NCBI GenBank assembly: GCA_011042725.1
Contig: DQWD01000213.1
Coordinates: forward strand, 1 to 37,810
Source: Candidatus Aminicenantota bacterium
Lineage (GTDB): Bacteria > Acidobacteriota > Aminicenantia > Aminicenantales > Aminicenantaceae
DNA length: 37,810 nt
Direction of reading: 5' to 3'
Each line of letters opens with the position of its first letter. Position 1 is the first letter of the stretch. Under the pieces are notes generated by a model that was not told the origin of the DNA, ran no database searches, and saw nothing but the letters and a program-made list of their open reading frames with translations. Positions 23,156-31,613 of this stretch are shown piece after piece. The position numbers and the translations under genes were made by a program.

Positions 23156-24463
23156 ATGAGCAGAGAAATAAAAGTTGGCCTTTTTGTCAGCCTGGCCTTA
23201 TTGATTTTGATTATTTTTATTTTCGCGGTTGGGGATTTGAGCGACTATTTTCGCCCCAAAGGGTACCCCCTTTATGTTTACTTTGACTCGGCGGCCGGGT
23301 TGGAGAAAAAAACCCTGGTTCGGTTGGCCGGGGTAAAAATTGGTCGAGTTGAAGATATTCGGCTGAAAAAGAGCCAGGCCGAAATTCTTCTTTTGATTGA
23401 TAAAAAAGTGCAGGTTAGCCGCGATTCGGTAGCCACCCTAGCTGCCTTGGGCCTTTTGGGAGAAAAATATATCGAGATATTGCCAGGAAAATCTGCTGAA
23501 TATTGTCAACCGGGTGACACTTTGCAAGGGCTCACTCCAGTCAGCCTGGATCGGATTGGTGGGCAACTTCTTAGCGTCGGAGAAGAGATAAGAAAAGCGG
23601 GGGAGTTGCTCCAAGAGCTAATCGGTGGAGAGGAGACAAAGTCAAGTTTACGACAATCGTTTGAAAATATAGCCACTTTTACGGCCGAACTAAAAGATTT
23701 TTGGCATCAAAACCAAAAATCGCTGGAGATGACGGTCAACCAGTCGTCCCAACTGACCGCATCTTTAACTCGAGATCTGGAACAACTAACCCAAAATATA
23801 GACGAAACTGTGCGCCTGCTAAGAGAAGTAATTAGTGAAAATCGTGGTGATATTAAGGAACGTTTGGCCGAAATGAAATCTTTAATAGAGGAAATGGAAA
23901 AGCTGCTTCGCGAAATCAACCAAAGCTGGCAAAAGGTGAACGAAGGACAGGGGTCATTGGGGAAATTACTCCATGACCCTGGCCTTTACGATGAGGCCGA
24001 AGCCACGGTCACTCAAAGTCGCCTCATCGGCGAAAAAATTAATTCCATCCAATTCAGACCGAATTTCAGTTACCACTACCTGGGCGAATCAGGTCAAGGA
24101 CGAGGAGTGGCTTCTTTCGAGTTGAGCCTGGGTTCGCCGTCGTTCCTGCTGGCCCAAATTGTCCGCGACCCTTGGCAGGAGAAGTTTGTTTATTCTTTGC
24201 AGGGAGGGAGGCGTTTCGGACCGTTGGCGCCCCGAGTGGGACTGATTGAATCCAGATTTGGGATTGGCTTGGATTATTATGCTTGGCAAAGAAGGGCGAT
24301 TTTCCGCCTGGAAGCTTTTGATTTTAACCGCCAACCTCGTCCTCGCTGGCGAGTGTGGGGTGAACTCTGGCCTTTTTCTCGTTTTTATTTGATAATGGGA
24401 ATCGAAGATTTTACCCTGGCTCCCCGTCGCGAGCTGTTTTTTGGAGTTGGGGTCGGGCTTTAG
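23156..24463 (+). CDS. mlaD: MCE-domain lipid transport protein (MlaD) with long helical region and strand-rich C-terminus
   Basis: This is the substrate-binding MCE protein of the Mla system. ATG at 23156 is preferred to GTG at 23150, with GAGGG upstream; the product has 435 residues, more than twice a typical MlaD. It has one N-terminal helix (about 6-24), an MCE domain (about 36-115; PLYVYFDSAAGLEKKTLVRLAG, LGLLGEKYIEILPG), then an amphipathic heptad-rich section to about 280 (coiled coil likely). The last 150 residues are aromatic-rich alternating strands (RPNFSYHYLG, FVYSLQGGRRF, FRLEAFDFN, RFYLIMGIEDF) ending ELFFGVGVGL, which looks like an outer-membrane barrel. Similar fused MlaD proteins have been described in diderm Firmicutes (Veillonella) as a bridge across the envelope. 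Confidence 0.88.
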   Translation: MSREIKVGLFVSLALLILIIFIFAVGDLSDYFRPKGYPLYVYFDSAAGLEKKTLVRLAGVKIGRVEDIRLKKSQAEILLLIDKKVQVSRDSVATLAALGLLGEKYIEILPGKSAEYCQPGDTLQGLTPVSLDRIGGQLLSVGEEIRKAGELLQELIGGEETKSSLRQSFENIATFTAELKDFWHQNQKSLEMTVNQSSQLTASLTRDLEQLTQNIDETVRLLREVISENRGDIKERLAEMKSLIEEMEKLLREINQSWQKVNEGQGSLGKLLHDPGLYDEAEATVTQSRLIGEKINSIQFRPNFSYHYLGESGQGRGVASFELSLGSPSFLLAQIVRDPWQEKFVYSLQGGRRFGPLAPRVGLIESRFGIGLDYYAWQRRAIFRLEAFDFNRQPRPRWRVWGELWPFSRFYLIMGIEDFTLAPRRELFFGVGVGL

Positions 24464-24464
24464 G

Positions 24465-25823
24465 ATGAAGCCTAAGGTAAGTTTTATTTGTCAGAACTGT
24501 GGCTTCCAAACTCCCAAATGGATGGGACGGTGCCCAAGCTGTGGAGAATGGAACACCTTAATCGAGGAGATTGTTGAAGAAATTCCTTCCCCCGGACTAA
24601 CCCTTTCCTCCGGGGCTCCCCTTCTTTATGAAGACATCAAGGAGATTGCTAAACAGAGGATTAAAACCAATATCCATGATTTTAATCAAGTCCTCGGAGG
24701 AGGTGTTGTCCAGGGGTCTTTAATCCTCATCGGCGGAGAACCGGGGATAGGCAAGTCAACTTTAATGCTTCAGGTGAGTCGTGATTTAGCTTCTCAAAAA
24801 AAAAGAGTTCTTTACGTTTCCGGGGAAGAATCGCTGGAACAGATTAAACTCCGTGGCGAAAGATTGGGCTTAGCCAAAGAAAAGATCTATTTCTTAGCCG
24901 AAACTATCTTGGAGCGCATCCTGCAAGCTGCCGAGCAGTTGTCTCCAGAGGTATTAATCATTGACTCGGTCCAAACGGTTTATTCCAGTCAATTAACATC
25001 TAGCCCGGGCACAATTAGTCAAGTTCGCGAAGTGACTAACCGGGTTTTCCGGTTAGCTAAAGCTCGGGAGATGGCTACTTTTCTTATTGGTCATATCACC
25101 AAGGAGGGGTCGTTAGCTGGACCCAAATCGTTGGAGCATATTGTTGATGTGGTGCTGAGTTTCGAGGGAGAAAGAGATCATAGCTATCGCGTCCTTCGAG
25201 CTTTAAAAAATAGATTTGGGCCGGTTTCGGAATTGGCAATTTTTGAAATGAGCGAGGAAGGCTTGACCAGCGTGGCCAATCCATCGGCCTTTTTCTTGCG
25301 GGAGCGACCCACTAAAGAACCCGGTAGTGTAGTGGTCTGTACTATGAAGGGAACTCGTCCTTTTCTAGCCGAGATTCAAGCTTTGGTTTCTTCTTCTTTA
25401 TTTATGGGAAATCCCCGGCGGATGACGGTAGGATTGGATCGCTTTCGAGCCGCGATGCTGATGGCCATCGCCGAAAAAAAATTGGGGTATTCCTTGGCCG
25501 GAGAAGATATTTATCTCAATGTGGCCGGCGGTCTGGAAATTGAAGAACCCGCCGCTGATGTGGGAATTATTTTAGCCCTTATTTCTTCGGTGAAAAATCG
25601 AGCTCTTCCTCCCGAAGTGGCTGTTTTTGGCGAGATTGGGTTAAGCGGGGAAATCCGCTCGGTGACGCAGCCCTTTCTGCGGGCAAAGGAAGCGGCCTCG
25701 ATGGGGTTTCGCACCGTGGTGTTGCCCCAAGGGAATAAAGACCGGGTGGAGAAAGACGGGCTAAAAGGCGTGGAGGTGGTGGGGGTTGCCAATGTGCAGC
25801 AGTTAATTGGCTTGTTTTTTTGA
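24465..25823 (+). CDS. radA: DNA repair protein RadA (Sms)
   Basis: RadA is a RecA-like ATPase that extends branches during recombination. The ATG at 24465, one base after the mlaD stop, gives 452 residues. The zinc finger is CQNCGFQTPKWMGRCPSC (cysteines near residues 9-28), Walker A is GGEPGIGKSTLML, and the RadA-specific motif LKNRFGPVSEL is intact. The C-terminal Lon-like domain contains LAGEDIYLNVAGGLEIEEPAADVG and FGEIGLSGEIRSV. Ribosome binding is weak (TTTAGG), suggesting coupling to mlaD. The next genes follow the radA-yacL-ispD-ispF-gltX order familiar from Firmicutes, but without disA. Confidence 0.96.
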   Translation: MKPKVSFICQNCGFQTPKWMGRCPSCGEWNTLIEEIVEEIPSPGLTLSSGAPLLYEDIKEIAKQRIKTNIHDFNQVLGGGVVQGSLILIGGEPGIGKSTLMLQVSRDLASQKKRVLYVSGEESLEQIKLRGERLGLAKEKIYFLAETILERILQAAEQLSPEVLIIDSVQTVYSSQLTSSPGTISQVREVTNRVFRLAKAREMATFLIGHITKEGSLAGPKSLEHIVDVVLSFEGERDHSYRVLRALKNRFGPVSELAIFEMSEEGLTSVANPSAFFLRERPTKEPGSVVVCTMKGTRPFLAEIQALVSSSLFMGNPRRMTVGLDRFRAAMLMAIAEKKLGYSLAGEDIYLNVAGGLEIEEPAADVGIILALISSVKNRALPPEVAVFGEIGLSGEIRSVTQPFLRAKEAASMGFRTVVLPQGNKDRVEKDGLKGVEVVGVANVQQLIGLFF

Positions 25824-25835
25824 TTTTTATATAAT
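25807..25835 (+). promoter_or_regulatory. Possible promoter upstream of the PIN/TRAM gene
   Basis: TTGGCT (25807-25812) and a perfect TATAAT (25830-25835) are separated by 17 bases, spanning the end of radA. Transcription would start near 25842, about 40 bases before the ATG at 25882. The surrounding spacer is strongly AT-rich. Confidence 0.4.
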
Positions 25836-25881
25836 ATTAACAAGTTTATTAAATTATAAATTTTAATACAGGATAATAATT

Positions 25882-26871
25882 ATGGGCATTTTTCTTTTAA
25901 GACTTGTGGTTATAGCCTTAATGAGCGTAGCGGGCTACTTTTTTTCTCCTTTTCGTTTGCAACCTTACTTTGGGGCGGGGGTTGGGTTTATCCTGGCTGT
26001 TGTGATTATTTTTTTAGAAACAAAAATTCGTCAGAATCAGTTTAAGGTTATTTGGGGTTCAACCGTAGGAACCATTGGAGGAGTAGTTTTGGGCTGGCTA
26101 CTAGGGCTTATCTACCAATATGTAGCCCAAGATTCAGGAACCCAGTTGTTTATCCGGGCCTTCTTCCTGCTCATTATGCCTTATATTGGTTTTTTGGTGG
26201 GCTCAAGGAAGTATGAGTGGCTTGATCCAGCTTATGTGGCGGGATTGTTCAAAGAGAAAAGCGAGGGGCGGAGTTTTAAACTGTTGGATACAAGCGTGAT
26301 TATTGATGGCCGTATTGCAGATATTTGTAATACTTCTTTTATCGAAGGAACATTAATTGTGCCTCAGTTCATCCTTAAGGAATTACAAAGCATTGCCGAT
26401 TCTGCTGATCCCATTAAACGCCAACGAGGCCGGCGGGGATTAGATGTGCTTGACCAACTCCAGCGGTCTTCCCAAATCAAAGTCCAGATTATTGATTATG
26501 ATTTTCCTGATATCCAGGATGTTGACTCCAAGTTAATCGAATTAGCTAAACACATGGATGCCAAGATCATTACTAATGATTTTAATTTAAATAAAGTTGC
26601 TCAGCTCCAAGGCATCCCGGTCATGAATATCAACGAGTTAGCCAATGCTTTAAAGCCAACGGTCTTACCTGGAGAAACCATCAGAGTTTACATCTTGAAG
26701 GAGGGCAAGGAAAAAGATCAAGGGGTAGCTTATTTAGATGATGGCACGATGGTGGTGGTGGATAATTCCCGGAAGATGATTGGCCAAACAGTAGACATAA
26801 CGGTGACTTCCGTGTTGCAAACCACGGTGGGCAAGATGATCTTTGGGCGCTATAATGAAAACAGCAAGTGA
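25882..26871 (+). CDS. PIN/TRAM domain membrane protein (YacL family)
   Basis: This 329-residue protein has four N-terminal transmembrane helices (about 4-24, 30-47, 60-80, 90-108), then a PIN nuclease-like domain and a TRAM RNA-binding domain. PIN acidic residues are visible at LLDTSVIIDGR (Asp136), VPQFILKEL (Glu167), DVDSKLIELA (Asp215) and IITNDFNL (Asp233), so a metal site could form. The TRAM domain begins near residue 260 (LPGETIRVYILKEGKEKDQGV) and ends with ITVTSVLQTTVGKMIFGR. YacL-family proteins sit between radA and ispD in Firmicutes also; their target is not established. ispD overlaps its last 17 bases. Confidence 0.9.
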   Translation: MGIFLLRLVVIALMSVAGYFFSPFRLQPYFGAGVGFILAVVIIFLETKIRQNQFKVIWGSTVGTIGGVVLGWLLGLIYQYVAQDSGTQLFIRAFFLLIMPYIGFLVGSRKYEWLDPAYVAGLFKEKSEGRSFKLLDTSVIIDGRIADICNTSFIEGTLIVPQFILKELQSIADSADPIKRQRGRRGLDVLDQLQRSSQIKVQIIDYDFPDIQDVDSKLIELAKHMDAKIITNDFNLNKVAQLQGIPVMNINELANALKPTVLPGETIRVYILKEGKEKDQGVAYLDDGTMVVVDNSRKMIGQTVDITVTSVLQTTVGKMIFGRYNENSK

Positions 26872-27553
26872 AGAGAAAGTTGGCGCAATCATTGTGGCGG
26901 CGGGGGAAGGGAAACGCTTTGGAGGCCGGAAACAGTTTTGCTCCCTCAAGGGTCGTCCGCTCTTGCATTGGACGCTGGATAAATTTGAAAATCATCCTGA
27001 GGTAACGGATATAATCCTAGTGCTCCCCCCAAATGAGAGAAGGCCCCTTCTTTTCGAGAACTGGTCCAAGCTCCGGGCCATCGTCCCGGGGGGCCCTACC
27101 CGCCTGAGCTCGGTTCAAGCTGGGTTTCAAGCTTTAAGCTCCCAGCCTACCGGGATAGTTCTTGTCCACGATGGTGTGCGTCCTGGTCTTTCTCCTTCTT
27201 TAATTTCTCGCATCATCAACCAAGCCCGCCGAGAAGGGGCAGCTCTCCCTGTCTGGCCAATCGAGGAGACGGTAAAGGAGGTAGCCCACGAGCGAGTCTG
27301 CCGGACAATTGATCGATCTAACCTTTATGTTGCCCAAACTCCCCAGGGCTTTTCTTATTCTTTGTTAGCCAAGGCGCTGGCTTGGGCCCAAGAGCATCAA
27401 GTGGAGGCGACGGATGAGGCCAGCTTAATCGAACAGATAGGGGGGACGGTGACCACGGTGAGAGGCGAACGGCGGAATATAAAAATTACCACGGCGGAAG
27501 ATTTAATCATTATGGAGGCTTTCCTTGGAGATGAGAATCGGACTAGGCTATGA
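26855..27553 (+). CDS. ispD: 2-C-methyl-D-erythritol 4-phosphate cytidylyltransferase
   Basis: IspD transfers CMP to methylerythritol phosphate in the MEP pathway. The ATG at 26855 lies inside the 3' end of the preceding gene and gives 232 residues. Motifs: the nucleotide-binding IIVAAGEGKRFGGRKQF, VPGGPTRLSSVQAGF and VLVHDGVRP. The conserved Gly-rich start differs slightly from the common AAGxGxRM form. The C-terminal end overlaps ispF by 23 bases; ispD and ispF are two separate genes, not the fused form known in some Proteobacteria. Confidence 0.95.
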   Translation: MKTASEEKVGAIIVAAGEGKRFGGRKQFCSLKGRPLLHWTLDKFENHPEVTDIILVLPPNERRPLLFENWSKLRAIVPGGPTRLSSVQAGFQALSSQPTGIVLVHDGVRPGLSPSLISRIINQARREGAALPVWPIEETVKEVAHERVCRTIDRSNLYVAQTPQGFSYSLLAKALAWAQEHQVEATDEASLIEQIGGTVTTVRGERRNIKITTAEDLIIMEAFLGDENRTRL

Positions 27554-28010
27554 CCTGCATCGCCTTCAAGAGGGGCGGGAACTGTGGTTAGGGGGAGTCA
27601 AGATTCCCTTTGAGGCGGGGCTTCTCGGCCATTCCGATGGGGATTGTTTGCTTCATGCTTTAATCGATGCCTTATTAGGGGCTCTTGGCGAAGGAGATAT
27701 TGGCCAACATTTCCCCAATGATGACCCTCGCTGGGCAGGAGTGTCAAGCGTAAAATTGTTAGAGGAGATTCTAGCTCTTTTCCAGGAACGCCACGGTAAA
27801 ATAATTAATATTGATGCCGTGATTATTGCCGAGCGTCCCCGACTCCAGCCTTATTTCCCTCAGCTTAAGCTTAAATTGGCGGGCTTGCTGGGAATTCCCC
27901 CTCAGCGGCTCAATTTGAAAGCCAAGACTAGTGAAGGCTTGGGTTTAATCGGCGGCGGGCAGGCCATGGCTGCCTGGGTGATTGCTTTGGTCGAGCTTCC
28001 CAATAAGTGA
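27531..28010 (+). CDS. ispF: 2-C-methyl-D-erythritol 2,4-cyclodiphosphate synthase
   Basis: IspF cyclises CDP-methylerythritol 2-phosphate. The ATG at 27531 gives 159 residues beginning MRIGLGYDLHRL; the metal site is in GYDLH and LGHSDGDCLLHALIDALLGA. The other hallmark stretches are DIGQHFPNDDPRW, KLLEEILA and NLKAKTSEGLGLIGGGQAM. It overlaps ispD by 23 bases in a shifted frame. It is the last gene of this run; the next gene on the plus strand, gltX, begins about 560 bases further on. Confidence 0.96.
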   Translation: MRIGLGYDLHRLQEGRELWLGGVKIPFEAGLLGHSDGDCLLHALIDALLGALGEGDIGQHFPNDDPRWAGVSSVKLLEEILALFQERHGKIINIDAVIIAERPRLQPYFPQLKLKLAGLLGIPPQRLNLKAKTSEGLGLIGGGQAMAAWVIALVELPNK

Positions 28011-28065
28011 AGTTATTACCAGCCCTGTCTTGTTGATGATTCATTACCGCTCTTGGTTCTGGCTA

Positions 28066-28245
28066 TTACATTAAATGAGGCAAGGGAGCAGTGGTTCGGG
28101 CCAAGTAGTTGGCGATAATTTCAAACCCCGCCTTTTTGCCGACTGTCATGAGCTCCACTGAGTTGGTTGAAGTCATGAGGTTGAAAAGTAAAAAGCTAAG
28201 AATGACCGCCACTAAAACGATGATAATTTTTACTTTAAAATTCAT
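28066..28245 (-). CDS. Small membrane peptide (59 aa), unknown function, not in the ORF track
   Basis: This short minus-strand gene falls just below the ORF-track length cut. It starts with ATG at 28245, preceded by an excellent AAGGAGA at five bases, and ends TAA at 28066. The product MNFKVKIIIVLVAVILSF... has one hydrophobic helix (about 6-24) after a basic N-terminus, followed by a polar section (TSTNSVELMTVGKKAGFEI) and ending in LARTTAPLPHLM. I recognise no family. It converges with ispF (55 bases apart) and is divergent from gltX. The near-perfect ribosome binding site and coding-like helix argue for a real gene. Confidence 0.55.
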   Translation of the reverse strand: MNFKVKIIIVLVAVILSFLLFNLMTSTNSVELMTVGKKAGFEIIANYLARTTAPLPHLM

Positions 28246-28526
28246 TGTTGTCTCCTTGTTATCATTTTGGTTTCTAATTGTTTAGACGAACGGTAGAGAA
28301 AAAAGGTTGCGTCAGGGCGAAAAACAACTGTGGATCGTCGAAAGTAAAGGGGTAGATGGCCTCATTTTCTTTTTAGGTTTCCCTAGGCATCTTAACGGGG
28401 CTCTTTCTTGTTGGTTATAAAAGCGAGGTCTAGAGGGAAGGTCCTCTCCTTGTTGACCAGATTTGTCTAGTGGAGTTGGTTTCCTTTTACTTGGATACTA
28501 GGTCTTAACTTGATAGAAAAGGTGGC
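28246..28526. other. Intergenic stretch between the 59-residue gene and the gltX promoter
   Basis: I see no gene here. A five-base stem AGAGG/CCTCT near 28431-28446 is too weak to call. No consensus promoter for the 59-residue gene is obvious; the minus-strand sequence just upstream is A/T-rich with TAAACA near 28281 but no fitting -35. Confidence 0.3.
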
Positions 28527-28555
28527 TTGACTCAGGCGAAATGTGCGTTTAAGAT
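28527..28555 (+). promoter_or_regulatory. Candidate gltX promoter with almost no leader
   Basis: TTGACT (28527-28532) and TAAGAT (28550-28555, four of six matches) are 17 bases apart. A start near 28562 would lie inside or at the edge of the GGAGGA site before gltX, so this is either a very short leader or not the active promoter. Confidence 0.4.
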
Positions 28556-28573
28556 GATGGAGGAATGAATAAG

Positions 28574-30064
28574 ATGAGTAAAGTGCGAGTGAGATTTGCC
28601 CCTTCGCCGACAGGATATCTCCATGTGGGTAATGCCCGGACTGCTCTTTTTAACTGGCTGTTTGCGCGCCAAAAGAAGGGAGTTTTTATCTTGCGGGTGG
28701 AAGATACCGATATCGAAAGATCCCGACCTGAGTATTACGAGCGTCTCCTGTCGGATTTGCGATGGCTTGGTCTGGACTGGGATGAAGGACCTGACGTTGG
28801 CGGTGCCTATGGCCCCTATCTTCAATCCCAACGGATGGACCTTTATCATCGTTATGGTCAACAACTTCTGGCGGAGAGAAAAGCTTACTATTGCTTTTGT
28901 TCGCCCGAGGAATTGGAAATAGCCCGGCAAGGGGCGTTAGCAGCAGGAAAGATGCCCATCTATTCAGGCCGCTGCCGAAATATTTCTCCCGAAGAAGCAG
29001 CCGCTCGAGTAGCTCGAGGGGAGAAAGCGGCTGTGCGGCTTCGCACCCCAAACCAGGGAGAAATTGTGTTTAATGATCTTGTCCGGGGAAATCTTTGTTT
29101 CCAGTTGGAGGTTATCGGTGATCCCATTCTGATTCGTTCCAATGGGATGCCAGCTTATAATTACGCGGTGGTCATAGATGATCATTTAATGGCCGTTACC
29201 CATGTTATAAGGGGAGAAGATCATATCTCCAACACCCCGCGCCAAATCCTGGTTTATCAAGCCTTAGGGTGGGAAGCCCCTCAGTTTGCCCACTTGGCCA
29301 TGGTTATGGGAGAGGATAATACCCGCCTAAGCAAGCGCCACGGGGCAACCTCAGTCGATCAATTTGCCCAAGATGGATTTCTTCCCGAGGCTTTATTTAA
29401 TTATCTAGCCTTGCTTGGCTGGTCTCCGCCGGAAGGCCAGGAAGTTCTGGAGCCGGAAGAGTTAGTCAAGCTGTTTGATTTAACCCGGGTAAGTCGTTCA
29501 GCAGCAATTTTTGATTACCAAAAGCTCTATTGGCTCAACCGACAGCATTTGAAGAGATTATCTTCTCGAGAAAAACTGGAAAAAGCCCTTCCTTTCCTCC
29601 GGCAAGCTGGTTTGTTACCAGAGAAGTTAACCGCTGATCATCAGGCTTGGCTGGAAAGAGCTTTAGAAGCACTGGTGGAAGGAGTAGATAAGTTGTCTGA
29701 CTTGGCGGCCCAGTTTGAATTGTTTTTTACTTTCCGACTCGACCAAATGGATGAGGAGGCGCAGGCGATTCTGAAAGAGGAATCCGCCAAGAAGGTGATT
29801 CAGGCGTTGGGGGAGGAGATTGATCAGCAAGGTCGGTTAAATTTTAATGATTTTGCCGCTATCGTTCAGCGAGTACGCCAAAAAACAGGGCTTAAAGGAA
29901 GAGCTTTATTTCATCCAATCCGAGTGGCCTTGACCGGCCAAACCTCAGGCTTGGAACTGGATAAATTCATCCCCTTGATCGAGGAAGGAGCCACTTTGTC
30001 TTGGCCGCGACCAATGCTTTCTTGTCAAGCTCGATTGAACCTTGCCCAGGAGTGGTTAAGGTAA
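28574..30064 (+). CDS. gltX: Glutamyl-tRNA synthetase
   Basis: GltX charges tRNA-Glu (and in some bacteria tRNA-Gln). The ATG at 28574 lies nine bases after GGAGGA, a better spacing than the ATG at 28565, and gives 496 residues, beginning MSKVRVRFAPSPTGYLHVGN. The class I signature HVGN (HIGH type) and the KMSKS-type motif RLSKRHG are intact. Other stretches are GVFILRVEDTD and VIRGEDHISNTPRQ. No glnS is in the window, and a tRNA-Gln gene is present upstream, so whether the enzyme also misacylates tRNA-Gln is open. The downstream neighbour is rlmB; cysS is absent from its usual place. Confidence 0.96.
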   Translation: MSKVRVRFAPSPTGYLHVGNARTALFNWLFARQKKGVFILRVEDTDIERSRPEYYERLLSDLRWLGLDWDEGPDVGGAYGPYLQSQRMDLYHRYGQQLLAERKAYYCFCSPEELEIARQGALAAGKMPIYSGRCRNISPEEAAARVARGEKAAVRLRTPNQGEIVFNDLVRGNLCFQLEVIGDPILIRSNGMPAYNYAVVIDDHLMAVTHVIRGEDHISNTPRQILVYQALGWEAPQFAHLAMVMGEDNTRLSKRHGATSVDQFAQDGFLPEALFNYLALLGWSPPEGQEVLEPEELVKLFDLTRVSRSAAIFDYQKLYWLNRQHLKRLSSREKLEKALPFLRQAGLLPEKLTADHQAWLERALEALVEGVDKLSDLAAQFELFFTFRLDQMDEEAQAILKEESAKKVIQALGEEIDQQGRLNFNDFAAIVQRVRQKTGLKGRALFHPIRVALTGQTSGLELDKFIPLIEEGATLSWPRPMLSCQARLNLAQEWLR

Positions 30065-30148
30065 CTAGGCGACCAGGAAGACTTGGCCTGAGAAATATAG
30101 CTGGCCTTGTGCTCGTCCCGAAGCCGGCTGCAAGGAAAGTAGCAACCA

Positions 30149-31039
30149 GTGGAAACTCTTTATCGACTTAATCCTATTTTAGAGGCCTTAAGAGCTCAGC
30201 CACGTCAAGTGGTAAAAATCTTTATCCTCAAACAGACGCCGAATCGGCGGTTAAAACAGCTTTTTCGCTTGGCGCGGGAGAAAGATGTGCCGGTATCGCT
30301 GGTGCCCCGCGCTAAGCTAGATAGGCTTTATCCGCACCATCAGGGAGCCATCGCCTGGTTAAGTCCTTTACCCTACGCTGAGCTTGATGACCTCTTGGAT
30401 AGCTCCGACTACCCTTTCTTTCTGGCTCTGGATAACATTGAAGACCCCCAGAATCTCGGGGCTATCCTGCGGAGTGCCGATGGCGGTGGAGTTGAGGCCG
30501 TCATTATTCCGGCTCGCCATACGGTGGGCTTGACTGGCAGTGTAGCCTCAGTTTCTGCCGGGGCCTGGGCGTCGGTGCCTCTCTGTCGGGTGAAAAACTT
30601 GGCTCGCACCCTGGCCGGGCTTAAGGAAAAAGGGGTCTGGATCATCGGGGCTGAGGCGAGAGCCGAGAAACTTTGGTATGAGTTTGATTATACCCAGCCC
30701 GTGGTTATTGTTTTGGGGTCTGAAGGGCAGGGTTTGCGCCCGGTGGTTCGCCAACAGTGTGATGAATTATTGTCGTTGCCGCTTGGAGGGCAAGTTTCTT
30801 CCTTGAATGTGGCCGCCACGGCGGCGGTGTTTATCTATGAAGTTGTCCGCCAGAGAGAGATGGAAAGGGGAGCTGGACGTAGGATAACTAGAGTATTGAA
30901 TAAAAATCAATCAGAGTCCGTAACTAACAATAAGAACAAGGTAAATATTAAGGGAAAAGAATCAGAGCGAAAGCGAACTAACTATGAGAGCCATAGCCGA
31001 GAAGATAAGGCTTCCTTCCCCAGGCGAAAAGATGAGTAA
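30149..31039 (+). CDS. rlmB: 23S rRNA (guanosine-2'-O)-methyltransferase RlmB-like, with C-terminal extension
   Basis: This SpoU-family enzyme has an N-terminal substrate-binding domain (LNPILEALRAQPRQV, about 6-20) and a knotted SAM-binding domain. The motifs are LDNIEDPQNLGAILRSADGGGVEAVI (motif 1), VIVLGSEGQGLRPVV (motif 2) and LPLGGQVSSLNVAATAAVFIYEV (motif 3). The start is GTG at 30149. A normal RlmB ends near residue 245; here another 50 residues of Asn/Lys/Ser-rich, probably disordered, sequence continue (NKNQSESVTNNKNKVN). The last codons overlap the start of the sigma gene (ATGAGTAA). In other bacteria this family methylates G2251 of 23S rRNA. Confidence 0.9.
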   Translation: METLYRLNPILEALRAQPRQVVKIFILKQTPNRRLKQLFRLAREKDVPVSLVPRAKLDRLYPHHQGAIAWLSPLPYAELDDLLDSSDYPFFLALDNIEDPQNLGAILRSADGGGVEAVIIPARHTVGLTGSVASVSAGAWASVPLCRVKNLARTLAGLKEKGVWIIGAEARAEKLWYEFDYTQPVVIVLGSEGQGLRPVVRQQCDELLSLPLGGQVSSLNVAATAAVFIYEVVRQREMERGAGRRITRVLNKNQSESVTNNKNKVNIKGKESERKRTNYESHSREDKASFPRRKDE

Positions 31040-31613
31040 GCAATCCGGAGAGTGGAATCAAGATTTGTCCGATGAAAAGGCAATCAGTCTGGTTAAAAGT
31101 GGCCACCGCGAAGCTTATCGAGTCATCGTTGAGCGCTACAAAAAAAGGGCTTATTATTTGGCTCTCAGTTGGGTCAAAAATCACCAGGATGCCCTTGATC
31201 TTTCCCAAGAGGCTTTTATTCACGCCTTTCGGAAATTGAAGAAATATGATGAGTCGCGACAATTTTTTCCTTGGTTCTACCAGTTATTACGCAACCTCTG
31301 TATTGATTTTTTACGGCGGCAGAAAAGGGTTAATTGTTCCTTGGTGGAATTTGTTTCCCTTAAAGAAGATCCACCGGCGCAGCGGGCCGAACTAAGCCGG
31401 GCTCTGTGGGCCGCCATCGATAAACTTTCGGGAGAACAGAGAGAAGTGATTATTTTGCGCTATTTCCAACAGTACTCTTACCAAGAAATAGCCGAGTTGA
31501 CAAATATGCCGATAGGAACGGTTATGTCAACTTTATATTATGCTAAACAGAAGCTGAGGTTATGGCTGAAGGAAGCCTGGGGAAATTATTCTCCATCTAA
31601 AGGTGAGTCATGA
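31032..31613 (+). CDS. ECF-type RNA polymerase sigma factor
   Basis: This 193-residue RpoE-like sigma factor lacks the middle domains of sigma70. Region 2 shows EAYRVIVERYKKRAYYLALSWVKNHQDALDLSQEAFIHAFR and FPWFYQLLRNLCIDFLRRQKR. Region 4 shows LSGEQREVIILRYFQQYSYQEIAELTNMPIGTVMSTLYYAKQKL. The ATG at 31032, within the rlmB stop region, is preferred to 30984, which has no ribosome binding site. The gene following, overlapping by ATGA, is a zinc-finger anti-sigma factor, the classic arrangement. The inducing signal cannot be read from the sequence. Confidence 0.92.
   Translation: MSKQSGEWNQDLSDEKAISLVKSGHREAYRVIVERYKKRAYYLALSWVKNHQDALDLSQEAFIHAFRKLKKYDESRQFFPWFYQLLRNLCIDFLRRQKRVNCSLVEFVSLKEDPPAQRAELSRALWAAIDKLSGEQREVIILRYFQQYSYQEIAELTNMPIGTVMSTLYYAKQKLRLWLKEAWGNYSPSKGES

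Noticed and set aside
28532-28930. 132-residue minus-strand ORF opposite gltX
   Set aside because: It is a shadow of gltX, with no ribosome binding site or motif.
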